64,000 nucleotides of DNA from Scilla litardierei. Taxonomy: Eukaryota > Streptophyta > Magnoliopsida > Asparagales > Asparagaceae. The translations under genes and the position numbers were made by a program. The stretch's first letter is position 1. Every line of letters starts with the position of its first letter. The stretch lies in contig CM061141.1 of NCBI GenBank assembly GCA_030789695.1, forward strand, positions 167,407,079 to 167,471,078, given 5' to 3'. The notes under the pieces were generated by a model, which ran no database searches, had not been told where the DNA came from, and was given only the letters and a program-made list of their open reading frames with translations. Positions 34,730 to 45,748 of the stretch are shown piece by piece.

Positions 34730-35127
34730 TGTTGAGTATTGACTCCTCGGATTTGGTTTTGATGATGAACAAACATAAATATCGTGAACTAACTCTTTGT
34801 GAGCGCAGCTATGGAAATAGTCGCCAAATTTCTATGAACATCAAAAGCGACGTCTCAAGACTTCTCAAAGCGCGTGATCGTGTGCTTGAAGCTTCGTTGA
34901 AGCTCAAGGACCATTATTGAAGTCAAGAAGATTCGATTGAAGATTTTGAAGAAGGTTCGTCAAGTTTTATTTATAGTCTTCTAGCTTCTTTTCGTAGAAT
35001 GTTAAGCCTTGAGTAGGACTTACATTATAATCTTCTTATCGCTCATATAGTAGAGCTAGGATTATCTTAGAAGCCATTAGAAACTTTCCCGAAGCCTATC
35101 GCTTCTTCCCTCGGCTTTTAGTGCATG

Positions 35128-35656
35128 TTATTTGGTTCAAGTAGAAGAACCAACCGACTAGATGACGATCTAGTCGGTCGGCAATTCCTCTTGAACCGAC
35201 TAGATGTCCTTGCTCAATTCAGCCTAGGCACTGTTGATCAATTAGTCGGTCAAAGAAGGTTCATAGATCGACTAGATGACGATCTAGTCGGTTAGGAATC
35301 CTTCTTAGACCGACTAGTTATCATTGCCTCATTTCAGCCTAACTTACTGTTTACAGTTAGTCGGTCAAAGCACAACGATCGACCGACTAGTTGAGAAACT
35401 AGTCGGTTGAAAGTTGTTCTTAAACCGACTAGCTGTATTTGAATTCAGCCTATTCTATTTCATCTGTTAGTCGGTCAAAGAACACTCACCGACCGACTAG
35501 TTGTGAAATTAGTCGGTTGGCAAGTCTTCTTAGACCGACTAGTTCTTTACTCCTGAACTTCTCTTTTGGCTGTTCTTCGGTTAGTCGGTTCATGTTGAAT
35601 CACCGACCGACTAGATGTGAATCTAGTCGGTCAGTGATTCTTCTTTGACCGACTAT
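35128..35656 (+). promoter_or_regulatory. Phased TTAGTCGGTC/GACCGACTAG quartet array in E3 5' LTR
   Basis: Words start at 35128 (degenerate), 35152, 35170, 35194 | 35242, 35266, 35284, 35308 | 35357, 35381, 35399, 35423 | 35467, 35491, 35509, 35533 | 35581, 35605, 35623, 35647. Spacing 24, 18, 24 in all five quartets; gaps 44-49. The 3' LTR copy is 40152-40680. It stops 66 bp before the TATA box. Geometry is identical to the chromovirus array. Confidence 0.95.
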
Positions 35657-35721
35657 TCTGCTTCAGAATAGAGCCGTTGGAGCCTTAAATGCCACAATTT
35701 TAGCTCTCTCTTTCCTCTATC

Positions 35722-35731
35722 CTATATATAC
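35722..35731 (+). promoter_or_regulatory. E3 LTR TATA box
   Basis: CTATATATAC downstream of the array; CTATAAATAC is at the same place in E4 (61666). Confidence 0.75.
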
Positions 35732-36456
35732 TTGAAGGGCTTCTTTCATAGCATTCAAGGCTGCATATTTTGGGTTTTAGAGAAATCAAAGAGAAGCAAA
35801 TCAACTCCATTCTAAAGCTATCTCTTCTCACTAGAATCTCTCCCTCACTCTTATTCCTCAAGAGAGATTCATTGATTGTGAGCCATTCAAGCCAAGGGCT
35901 TTGAATCCAAGTCACCAACTCCTCCCTAGCCATCTATTGCTGTCCATCTTGGTGGAGCTAGGGTTTGGTGCTTGCTTCTTCCTCAAAATCCATTCTTGCC
36001 CTAAATTGGTAAGTATACTCAAGGCATAGGATTTTGTGGTAAGTGTTTCATTATTTCATCTCATTTGTTATTTGAGTTTGTCTCTCAGTTGTGAGAGAGT
36101 TTGTGATCCCGGGTTGTGGGAGTCACAATTCCATTGTGTATGATTTGGTCTTGTAGAGGGTTTTCTACAAGAATTTCATAGTGCTAAATCTTGGGTTAGA
36201 GGATTCTAACTCAAGTATCCGGAGGGGATCCGGGTGGTTGGGACGTAGGATCACCGGTAACAAGTCGGGGAGACTTGGGTGGATCCGAATCTGTTACCAT
36301 ACTTTGTTTGCAGTGTCTATTCTTGTTGTTTGTAGTCTATTCCGCATTGTTGTTTGTGTGTTTGCACAATAATTAGGAATAACACTCTTGATTATTTAAA
36401 AGTACTATTCACCCGCCCTCTAGTACGTGTGCAGTAGCTACGCAGGGCATTACATT

Positions 36457-36468
36457 TGGTATCAGAGC
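36457..36468 (+). other. E3 primer binding site (initiator tRNA-Met)
   Basis: TGGTATCAGAGC two bases after the LTR end. Confidence 0.93.
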
Positions 36469-36531
36469 CAAGTTCATATGACAAACAACGACTACAACGT
36501 CTTCAAGAATCGTGAATGAGCTTCTTCAGTT

Positions 36532-38607
36532 ATGGAAGGACAATCCTCAGTTAGGCCTCCTCATTTCAATGGTACCAACTATGGGTACTGGAAATTCCGG
36601 ATGGAAACCTTCCTCTGGAGCGCTTCACTATGGAGAGCCACGTTGACGGAGTATGTCGAGCCCGAAGAAGATTTCACGAAGTGGACTACCGCGGAGGTAT
36701 TCGCAGAGGTAAACAATGCCAAGGCAATGAATGCCTTGCAATGTGCGTTGGAGCCCGAAGACTTCAACAAGATATGCACATGTAAGAGTGCATATCAAAT
36801 CTGGAACCAACTCCTCATCTTGCACGAAGGAACGAGTACGGTAAAAGACTCTAAACTCGTTGTTGCTAACAAAGAATTCGAGTTGTTTCACATGGAACAG
36901 GGTGAAACTATGAAGGAGTACTATGCTCGCTTCGTGGATATATCCAACGAATTTGAAGCTCTTGGGAAGATCTATACCCAAAAGGAGAAAGTCGCGAAGA
37001 TTATTGACGGACTTCCTTCTTGTTGGGAAAAGCGTACCTTCGCCATCGAGGAAGGTAACGATATGAATAAGTATACTGTCGTACAACTAATGGGTACTTT
37101 GATGTCTTATGAGGTACGCAAGGACAGTAAGATAAAGATGAAGGCAAAGATGAAGGCGTACTTGAAGCAAGACGAGCCAAAGAAAAAGGCAATTGCGTTC
37201 AAGGCTGCTCCATCTACATCTACCAATGATGAAGAATCGGAAGACGAGTTGGACATAGAATCCATTGCCCGTATGGCAAAGGAGTTCGACCGATTCTTCC
37301 GAAAAGGTAAGTTGAAGAATAAATCAAAATTTATTTCGACTAATGCCTCCGCTCCTATATGTTATAAATGCAACAAGCCAGGACACATCAAGCCAGATTG
37401 TCCTCTCAACAAACACAAGGAGAAGTGGAAGGCACCCAAGTACGACAAGTCGAGAAAGTACAAGAAGGGGTACAAGAAAGGGCTTGTCGGCTCATTCACC
37501 GACTCCGAAGAGGACTCCTCAAGTGGAGAGTCGGATGATGGACAAGTGGAGAAAGCACACATGTGCTTCATGGGAAGAGAGGAACATGATCAAGAGACCT
37601 CCTCCGATGAAAGCGAGGATGAAAGGGAGGATGAAGGCGAAGAGGTAACTATGGATGAACTTAGATTAGCCAACAAACAACTTTGGCATAAGTTTTCTAA
37701 ATTGGCTAATAGATTTATTAAGACTAAAAATGAGCTAACTAGTCTTCAAACCTCGCCTAAGCCTATCATCGTCAACAACGACACCGTTGTTGAAGGTTTG
37801 AGAAATGAGATTGTAAATCTCAAATCTCAACTTGAGCATGTTCATGTTGAGGATTCGAATGAACATGTGATAGCGGATTTGACGTCTCAAAACTCAACTT
37901 TTAGTGTTGAGAATAAGAATCTCAAGTCACGTGTTTGTGCACTCACATCGCAAGTGTCCACCTTGGATACTTTTATGCATTCTCTCACCGAGAAGTATGA
38001 GTGCACATTAGGCCGAATTCATGAATTCAATAAAGGTAAGGGTCATTTGGATAATATCCTAAATGACTTACTTCCGGCCAATCATCACATTGGCTTGGGG
38101 TATAAGATGGGAGACTCATCCAAATCGGCCACGACCTTTGTTAGGCCATCTTCCGAAGCCTCAACTAGTGGGAGTAAACACTTCATGGGTAGTTCTTCTA
38201 CCAATGATGCTTCCGCTAGGTACACACCCCCATTTGGAAAGAAACCCACTTTGGGTGGACCTCCAAAGAAGGGTCATGCTTTCATGTATACCATGCCACG
38301 TAGGAACACACCTCCAAATCCATGTGTTCACATGTATGATGATTTTTATGCTCCACATCCACGAGCACGTGCACCCCATGTGAGACACACTCATGCACGC
38401 GTTCCTCCACATGCATATGTTCATCCTCATTACTATATGAATGATTATCATCATGCATCATTTCATCATATGTTATATGCTTATCCACGACATGCATCAC
38501 GTAGACATCAACAACGTATGCATGCTCCCAATAGGAATAGGGCTCCTAAAATCTTCACTATTTGGAGCCCAAGGACACAAGCATGCATGAAAAACAGGCT
38601 TACATGA
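36532..38607 (+). CDS. E3 gag, 691 residues, N-terminus truncated by a stop
   Basis: The ancestral start is ATG 36478, but codon 14 is TGA where E4 has Gly; the ORF reopens at Met 36532 in the same frame and is then uninterrupted. Domains: UBN2-like gag (PPHFNGTNYGYWKFRMETF, CKSAYQIWNQLL), knuckle CYKCNKPGHIKPDC (near 37360-37401), a Lys-rich then acidic Ser-rich linker, coiled-coil-like segments, and a His/Pro/Arg-rich tail (about 38330-38520). The end at 38607 follows WSPRTQACMKN, where the E2 relative runs on towards pol. It could still make capsid protein if translation starts at the internal Met. Confidence 0.82.
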   Translation: MEGQSSVRPPHFNGTNYGYWKFRMETFLWSASLWRATLTEYVEPEEDFTKWTTAEVFAEVNNAKAMNALQCALEPEDFNKICTCKSAYQIWNQLLILHEGTSTVKDSKLVVANKEFELFHMEQGETMKEYYARFVDISNEFEALGKIYTQKEKVAKIIDGLPSCWEKRTFAIEEGNDMNKYTVVQLMGTLMSYEVRKDSKIKMKAKMKAYLKQDEPKKKAIAFKAAPSTSTNDEESEDELDIESIARMAKEFDRFFRKGKLKNKSKFISTNASAPICYKCNKPGHIKPDCPLNKHKEKWKAPKYDKSRKYKKGYKKGLVGSFTDSEEDSSSGESDDGQVEKAHMCFMGREEHDQETSSDESEDEREDEGEEVTMDELRLANKQLWHKFSKLANRFIKTKNELTSLQTSPKPIIVNNDTVVEGLRNEIVNLKSQLEHVHVEDSNEHVIADLTSQNSTFSVENKNLKSRVCALTSQVSTLDTFMHSLTEKYECTLGRIHEFNKGKGHLDNILNDLLPANHHIGLGYKMGDSSKSATTFVRPSSEASTSGSKHFMGSSSTNDASARYTPPFGKKPTLGGPPKKGHAFMYTMPRRNTPPNPCVHMYDDFYAPHPRARAPHVRHTHARVPPHAYVHPHYYMNDYHHASFHHMLYAYPRHASRRHQQRMHAPNRNRAPKIFTIWSPRTQACMKNRLT

Positions 38608-39739
38608 ATTCGTATTTTATGAATGTCGTGCATAATGATGATTTCGTTGGGAAGTCTAAGTCCAATTGGACTTGGCTTCCAAAGGTCTAATCTCTTAGGA
38701 CCCAATGTCCTTGGGTACCATGTAATGATATTTTATCTTCAGGTACTCAAGAATAAGAGAAGGAGCAACAAATCAAATTTTAGCTCCATATTATGTTTTC
38801 TAGGTTCAATCCACCGTGGGGTACCAACCCTACCAACTCATTGACTTGCAAAGTTTTTCATTCAAATGGAGTTGATGGTGCTTAAGAGATGCACCAAAGT
38901 AGGGGGAGCTTAATGTTGTAAGTATATTCTTACATTTGATATACATTTGGTATCCATGTGTGTTGAATACATACATTGGTAGACTATGTACATTGGTATC
39001 ATTCTGTTTCATTTAGTACCCTAGTATGCTAGATATGTGTATGCAATATGTTTTATGATTTTTTTTGGGATAACACCTTTTGCTTGCTACATTTGGTTTT
39101 CACATTGGATTTTTTTGTCTCTGATGTTGACTTTTGTCGTTCGACGATTTTATTGATTAAATAGATTTGCTTTTATGAAAACATAGAATTGTTTTCCATG
39201 CACTATTTAACTAAGAATGTTGATATTGGAGAGTATGTTCCATAACTCAATAAGTAAAATTGATTTGAGTTTTGATGATTTCGTTTTTCGATTTTCGACT
39301 ATGGTCACGTTGGCACGCTGTGATTTTCTTCGGTATTTTACATTTGGTATTTTACATTGGTGTCATTTGGACCATGGTCGTATTCTTCGACTCCCGTGCT
39401 TTTATTTTTAGCCATTGGTTTTGTCGTTGTTCTCCTCCCGCTCTTTTTGCTAATGCCAAAGGGGGAGAGAATTAATAATGACGATGTGCTAAATAATATT
39501 TCAAAGCAATTTACCGTGAATCTAATTTGATTTGTTGGATTCAGGGGGAGTGAAGATATAAAACTGGATTTAGATCCTAAATTGCAATAATAGGATTCAT
39601 ATTTTATATTTTACTCGTCTGCTTGATGCGTATGATTATTATTTAATTTGGAATTAACGTGTCATCAATGCATGGGGAGTAAGTAAATTTAATTTGAATC
39701 ATTATTTTTGATTATTATTTATGTTGGTTTGTCTTCACC
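38608..39739 (+). other. E3 deletion junction and 3' untranslated region
   Basis: Up to about 38800 it parallels the E2 gag-pol boundary (LKNKRRSNKSNFSS); then it jumps to AT-rich non-coding DNA, so protease to RNase H were deleted around 38800. GGGGGAG words recur (near 38902, 39459, 39545). Confidence 0.75.
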
Positions 39740-39753
39740 AAAAAGGGGGAGAA
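39740..39753 (+). other. E3 polypurine tract
   Basis: AAAAAGGGGGAGAA directly before the 3' LTR. Confidence 0.9.
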
Positions 39754-41476
39754 TGTTGAGTATTGACTCCCCGGATTTGGTTTTGATGATGAACAAACAT
39801 AAATAACGTGAACTAACTCTTTGTGAGTGCAGTTATGGAAATCGTCGCCAAATTTCTATGAACATCAAAAGCGACGTCTCAAGACTTCTCAAAGCGCGTA
39901 ATTGTGTGCTTGAAGCTTCGTTGAAGCTCAAGGACCATTATTGAAGTCAAGAAGATTCGATTGAAGCTTTTGAAGAAGGTTCGTCAAGTTTTATTTATAG
40001 TCTTCTAGCTTCTTTTCGTAGAATGTTAAGCCTTGAGTAGGACTTACATTATAATCTTCTTATCGCTCATATCTTAGAGCTAGGATTATCTTAGAAGCCA
40101 TTAGAAACTTTCCCGAAGCCTATCGCTTCTTCCCTCGGCTTCTAGTGCATGTTAGTTGGTTCAAGTAGAAGAACCAACCGACTAGATGACAATCTAGTCG
40201 GTCGGCAATTCCTCTTGAACCGACTAGATGTCCTTGCTCAATTCAGCCTAGGCACTGTTGATCAATTAGTCGGTCAAAGAAGGTTCACCGACCGACTAGA
40301 TGACGATCTAGTCGGTTAGGAATCCTTCTCAGACCGACTAGTTATCATTGCCTCATTTCAGCCTAACTTACTGTTTACAGTTAGTCGGTCAAAGCACAAC
40401 GACCGGCCGACTAGTTGAGAAACTAGTCGGTTGAAAGTTGTTCTTAAACCGACTAGCTGTATTTGAATTCAGCCTATTCTATTTCATCTGTTAATCGGTC
40501 AAAGAACACTCACCGACCGACTAGTTGTGAAACTAGTCGGTTGGCAAGTCTTCTTAGACCGACTAGTTCTTTACTCCTGAACTTCTCTTTTGGCTGTTCT
40601 TCGGTTAGTCGGTTCATGTTGAATCACCGACCGACTAGATGTGAATCTAGTCGGTCAGTGATCCTTCTTTGACCGACTAGTCTGCTTCAGAATAGAGCTG
40701 TTGGAGCCTTAAATGCCACGATTTTTGCTCTCTCTTCCCTCTATCCTATATATACTTGAAGGGCTTCTTTCATAGCATTCAAGGCTGCATATTTTGGGTT
40801 TTAGAGAAATCAAAGAGAAGCAAATCAACTCCATTCTAAAGCTATCTCTTCTCACTAGAATCTCTCCCTCACTCTTATTTCTCAAGAGAGATTCATTGAT
40901 TGTGAGCCATTCAAGCCAAGGGCTTTGAATCCAAGTCACCAACTCCTCCCTAGCCATCTATTGCTGTCCATCTTGGTGGAGCTTGGGTTTGGTGCTTGCT
41001 TCTTCCTCAAAATCCATTCTTGCCCTAAATTGGTAAGTATACTCATGGCATAGGATTTTGTGGTAAGTGTTTCATTATTTCATCTCATTTGTTATTTAAG
41101 TTTGTCTCTCAGTTGTGAGAGAGTTTGTGATCCCGGGTTGTGGGAGTCACAATTCCATTGTGTATGATTTGGTCTTGTAGAGGGTTTTCTACAAGAATTT
41201 CATAGTGCTAAATCTTGGGTTAGAGGATTCTAACTCAAGTATCCGGAGGGGATCCAGGTGGTTGGGACGTAGGATCACCGGTAACAAGTCGGGGAAACTT
41301 GGGTGGATCCGAACCCGTTACATACTTTGTTTGCATTGTCTATTCTTGTTGTTTGTAGTCTATTCCACATTGTTGTTTGTGTGTTTGCACAATAATTAGG
41401 AATAACACTCTTGATTATTTAAAAGTACTATTCACCCCCCTCTAGTACGTGTGCAGTAGCTACGCTGGGCATTACA
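39754..41476 (+). repeat. E3 3' LTR
   Basis: 1723 bp partner of 34730-36454. In its array the first word is TTAGTTGGTT (40152), closer to consensus than the 5' LTR copy. Confidence 0.94.
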
Positions 41477-41673
41477 GATTCCACAAGAGATCCAGACACA
41501 TTCTTCGGAAGTATCACCTGATGCAGGATATTGAGAAGATGAAAGATATAGAACTCCTTAGAGTATGTTCGGAAGAGAACTTAGCAGATCCATTCATGAA
41601 GGTGCTAGCATGCGATCGTCTAGAGAGACTAGAGTGTAAATGTGGTATGAGATACCAAGATAAATGGGCCTGA
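41477..41673 (+). pseudogene. E1 copia pol, third segment (RNase H C-terminus)
   Basis: HKRSRHILRKYHLMQDI...ENLADPFMKVL follows in frame from NLVQEPRF at 34729 and matches the end of copia RNase H (normally H...K...IRHHL and ADxxTK). Stop at 41671-41673; CAAGTGGGAGA (41677-41687) is the polypurine tract. Confidence 0.92.
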
Positions 41674-41687
41674 GTGCAAGTGGGAGA

Positions 41688-43937
41688 TGTAGAGTGATGT
41701 ATGCCCTCGAGGCTATTTATCTTTGTAAACATCTTGTTCATAAATGAAAGTATCATTTCTGGTACAAATTATCTGAGTAATTTTCTATTTATATATTGCT
41801 TAGATAATTTCCCTAGACTCAAAGTTAGGTCATACATGTTTCGAGATAGAGATCGCGATTATGAGAAGTGTCTGACCGATAGGAGCTTGAGTCTTAAAAG
41901 CGTTCGTGGTCGTAGATGCATTGAGATATGGATATCAGCACATCGGACAGACCATTGTGTCTCTGTCTTGTTGGTCTCATAATCATGCGACTTGATGAAG
42001 TTGGAGACAAGACATATGTGCTCATTAGAGAATGAGTCCACCGAGCGACCCAAATAAAGAGTTATCAAATAGTTAAAGATTAACTAACTATCATTAATAA
42101 CTTTAGTGATGATAGGCAAGTTGGTCCTTAGGACTTGAGCTCATTGTACGAAGATGTGCGTGAACAATGTCACTTAGGTCTATGATCTAGCTTCGAGGCA
42201 AGGCCTGCTGAAAGATCTTAGGCTGGGTGACACTTGAAGCATACAAGCTGAGTAGTGATCAAGAGATGATTCGTCTCTTCCGTTAATGGGAAGTTAGTGT
42301 CACAGGCTCAGTACGGCTCTCGGTAAAACCTTGGCCAAGGTATGTTGTAGTATGTACAACATGAATGTACTAGAGACCGATGGATACTGCCCACTGCTAG
42401 CTAGTGGGGTTGACATAGTTCCATACCCTAGGCTAGGAAAGTGACATAGTTAAGATGAAGGGACTAAAACTGCGGAATTCATCACGAACACAGTCAGTGT
42501 GATTCCGACGACACTTTTGCCGACAAGTCAATCACGTAATTATGATTCTGAAACAGGGACGACACCTGCTGCTCGTGGTTACTGTCGTCTAGGAACTTCG
42601 AGTCCCAACCTGTAGTAGGGTCAGGCCGTAGAGTCTCACACCGAGTAGTATTCACGTCTTAGTAATAGGAAGAACGTAAAGAGTAATGTATTCGATGCAA
42701 TAGAATAATTAAGTTCACAAGTTAGTTTTGAGATTAAATCATTTGGGATTGAAGAGGACTTCCTGAGGAATCCACAAGAACAAAACCGCATTGGAATCAG
42801 AGCTCAAACGAGCCCAGAAACGCACAAACAACACAAGGCAAAGGTGGGTTAGACCCACTTGGACAAGCGAGTCCACCCACAAGAGAAACGGGCGCGGCCC
42901 GCTGTGTTTAGCGGGCGCATCCCACTGAACCAGCGGGCACGGCCTGCTGAGAACAGCGGGCTGGGCGCCTGCTGAGAACAGCAGGCCGGTCGCCTGCTCC
43001 GGGCGCCCCCAATGTGGGCGTGCCCACTACTCTTGGCAGGCGCGCCCGCTAGCTTGGCGGGCACGCCCGCAACTTAAGTTGTTTTGGCTAGGGTTTTTTT
43101 GAAACCCTTGACGGCTACAAAATGTGTGACTTTTGCTCAACTTTGAGCAATTGTTTGAAGGGTCAAACAAAGTCGGATTTCATCTCCGTTCGTTCCTACA
43201 CGTTCACCATTCCTAGCTCTTCGAAATGATATGAGGGAGATATGGTTGAAGTTAGACCATTGCGAAAGGCTCTCTAACTTAATTAATCCATCTTCACTAA
43301 ATTTTGTCCCACATTGCTCGTAACAAATGAGGAGCGGCCGGCCTCCTATATAAATAGGGGTGCCCCCACTTCAATGAAGCTTGCACCAAGTCTCTGATTG
43401 AGGAGCTCCGAAACTTTTGAGCACACTCGATCAAGACTTAAATTATTCTTTCTCTATAGTTCTTTCTATCCTCCAGTCGGGTCCTAGCAAGACTACGAGG
43501 AGGTTTGGATCTGATTCAGAATTCTCTGGCGTATGTCTGCTCAAGTGAAAATTTCTTCCGCAAGTGATCGGCTCGGAGACATAGTGCGGCTCGGGAGGTG
43601 GTTCAGCTCGAGGCGAGGTGCGGTGCGGTTTGGAAAGCGGCTCAGCTTGAGGCGCGGTGCGAGAAGATGGTACGGTACATCTTTCCTGGACCAAGGCAAG
43701 ATTCCGGGTGAGTCCTTTTTATTATGCCTTTCATAGTTTGCAGTAGTTAGACCTTTCTCGGGTTGGTCAGACCTAACCCGAGTCAGTAGATAATCCTGGC
43801 TAGGGAGCATGTTTCCTTAGGGTAGCTTTTATTAAAAAAGTTTAATAATATTTTTCCGCTGCTGCTTTTATATTTTTGTACGTCCGACTTAGGATGTGCT
43901 AGAATATATGCCCTAAGGGACCTTCAAAATCACAACA
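41688..43937 (+). repeat. E1 3' LTR
   Basis: 2250 bp, TGTAGAGTG start, ACA end. It holds the GC-rich inverted-repeat array (42844-43070) and a TATA box TATATAAATA at 43347. Confidence 0.9.
42844..43070 (+). promoter_or_regulatory. GC-rich inverted-repeat array in E1 LTR
   Basis: About ten short inverted repeats of form GCGGGC-N-GCCCGC or variants, with centres near 42851, 42867, 42895, 42918, 42940, 42964, 42989, 43020, 43043 and 43063, mostly 20-25 bp apart. Regularity is looser than in the other arrays. It lies 276 bp upstream of the TATA box. The matching part of the 5' LTR is outside the window. Confidence 0.6.
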
Positions 43938-45646
43938 GATGTGGCATGACTGGACATTGGTCCTCAGTCTGTCGTACTCTACGCCACCTCCAAGATTTAT
44001 ATATGGCAAGCTTGAAGTCTTCCGCTGAAACAAATCTGGTGGAAATACAGCTTCCAACTCGGTTCAACACCGAGGATTTCGAGAATAACGGCTTCCTTAA
44101 CTAAAGCTAATTTAGTCATCTTTTCAGCCTTTATCATGAATGTTTTGATGTATCCTCAATTATGTCCTTCTTTATCTTAATTATGAATCGAATGTAGTTT
44201 TACTTTTCATAAAAGTTTTTACAATCTTTTCTAGAGATGAATTGTGAATGCCTAGTGGATAGTGCCTCCACGCACATGTTCCTTCGTGATAGATGCTATT
44301 TTAGTAGCATCATTAATTATAATGGTCCAGTCACTATATAGTATAATAGTATAATAGAAGTATCAGGTGAAGCAATTCTATTGCTCCCAAACCAAACGCA
44401 AGTTATAATAAAAGATGCTTTATTTTCTCCAAAATCAAACAGAAATCTATTAAGTTTCAAGCACATCCGTTTAAACGGATATTACTTGGAAACTGATGAT
44501 TTCAATCGTGTTGAATAATTGTATTTTATTCGTCATAAGTATGGTATTAAACCCATCCTAGAACTTTTTAAAGGACTCCTGTCGGGCCTTTATCAAACAT
44601 ACATTCAACCTATAGAAGCTTTTCTGATAGAGCACCGGTAGTGTTCTACATCACCAGAATTCATTCTCTGGCATTGTAGACTATCACCCAGGATCAGTAA
44701 TGATGCATCGCATCATAACCCAAGCATGTGGACATAATTTGAAGAACCTGAAGGTTCTTCAAAAGGGTGATTTTTCTTGTCCCCCCCTGTTATAAGGGTA
44801 AACTAATCACGAGACCATCCAACCTGAAAGTGGGGTTTGAGTCTCCTGGCTTCTTGGAGAGAATACATGGAGACATTTGTGGGCCAATTCATCCATCAAG
44901 TTTTCCATTTCGGTACTTTATGGTACTGATAGATGCATCTTCATAAAATTCTTTTCCCATACTAGGCTCACAAACCAAAAAGCCTGAAGCTTCAGAGACC
45001 ATTTTTTGGGACACTAAGTCTTTGTCTCATTATGATCCACGTACTAATCTGTGTGAAGATGAGATCTTGAAGATCCTTCACATTCAGAATACATTACATC
45101 TACTACCAGACAAATTCACTGATAACCAGACGATTATCAGATCACACGTCCCTGCTGCCATTACGCCAGCTAGGATTGATATCCCCAAAGATGGGTGCAA
45201 TCCACCCGCAGCAGAATCGGCCGTACCTCAAATAAAAAGAGGACGACTGCCTGGCTCCAAGGATAAATTCTCTCATAAGAGGAAAATGCCAGAAGAAATA
45301 AAGAATATCCCACCACAGGATGCTGAGCTCAGACCAGTGACCTCTCCCCTCCTTCAGTCCCCCGAAGAGGACAATACAGGATAAATATCATTAAAATTTA
45401 TACGTATTAGGGAGGTACTGGACAGAAAAAGCACTGTCGTCGATGACAACTTTGCATTCGATATTGCTTTTCACGTCGCTCAATGCGACGAAGCTATCGA
45501 TCCACGATAGCTAGCTGAATGCAAATGCAGAGATGATTGGCCAAATTGGAACGAAGTAATAGGAGTAAAGCTGGACTCACTCCTGAAACGCAAAGTCTTT
45601 GGACCAGTAGTCCAGACACCAAGAGGTGTAAAACCTGTGGGATACT
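43938..45646 (+). pseudogene. Bianca-like Ty1/copia relic
   Basis: E1 is inserted inside its knuckle: the first bases read RCGMTGHWSSVC. Then protease ECLVDSASTHMFLRD (near 44235), pre-integrase EFILWHCRLSP (near 44660), integrase start SPGFLERIHGDICGPIH (near 44850), a deletion, a linker region (45022-45384), and RT start LDSLLKRKVFGPVVQTPRGV up to KPVGY (45646). Wording matches Bianca-clade copia from memory. Many stops; the rest of RT and RNase H are gone. It is the oldest layer in this half of the window. Confidence 0.75.
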
Positions 45647-45748
45647 GACGCACCCGAAACCTACACCTAGATTCCACCTGGCGGTGTCACGATGGCCAGG
45701 CGTGGTATGGCCCACAGGTGTCAATTCCGGGCTCTATCCGCAAGCGGA
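45647..45748. other. Unassigned 102 bp between two relics
   Basis: Not continuous with the Bianca-like RT and outside the Athila-like LTR. I recognise nothing in it. Confidence 0.4.

Larger units (their letters stand above)
34730..36454 (+). repeat. E3 5' LTR
   Basis: TGTTGAGTATTGACTCC start, GGCATTACA end. Array 35128-35656, TATA box 35722, then a leader with AAGTC/GGGAG-rich words. Confidence 0.94.
34730..41476 (+). mobile_element. E3: gag-only SIRE-like copia element inserted in E1 RNase H
   Basis: LTRs 34730-36454 (1725 bp) and 39754-41476 (1723 bp) with few differences; perfect duplication GATTC (34725-34729, 41477-41481). Primer site, a long gag and a perfect polypurine tract are present; pol and the third ORF are absent. 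It is a deletion derivative that would need pol from a relative. Same family as E4 and related to E2. Confidence 0.94.
1..43937 (+). mobile_element. E1: degraded Ty1/copia element, host of nested insertions
   Basis: Sequence 1-653 recurs at about 43284-43937, so these are the two LTRs of one element; its 5' LTR start lies outside the window. Its own DNA is 1-4490, 34127-34729 and 41477-43937; the rest is nested insertions. Across both insertion points the pol reading continues when the insert and one target duplication are ignored. Pol order (protease, integrase, reverse transcriptase, RNase H) is that of Ty1/copia. I see no gag. The clade is uncertain; the RT and RNase H look Tork/TAR-like. 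Stops, frameshifts and a tandem duplication show it is dead. Confidence 0.9.

Noticed and set aside
35128..35656. CRISPR-like array
   Set aside because: Words are 10 nt, alternate in orientation and lie in an LTR of a plant element with no cas genes; spacing is fixed at 24/18/24.
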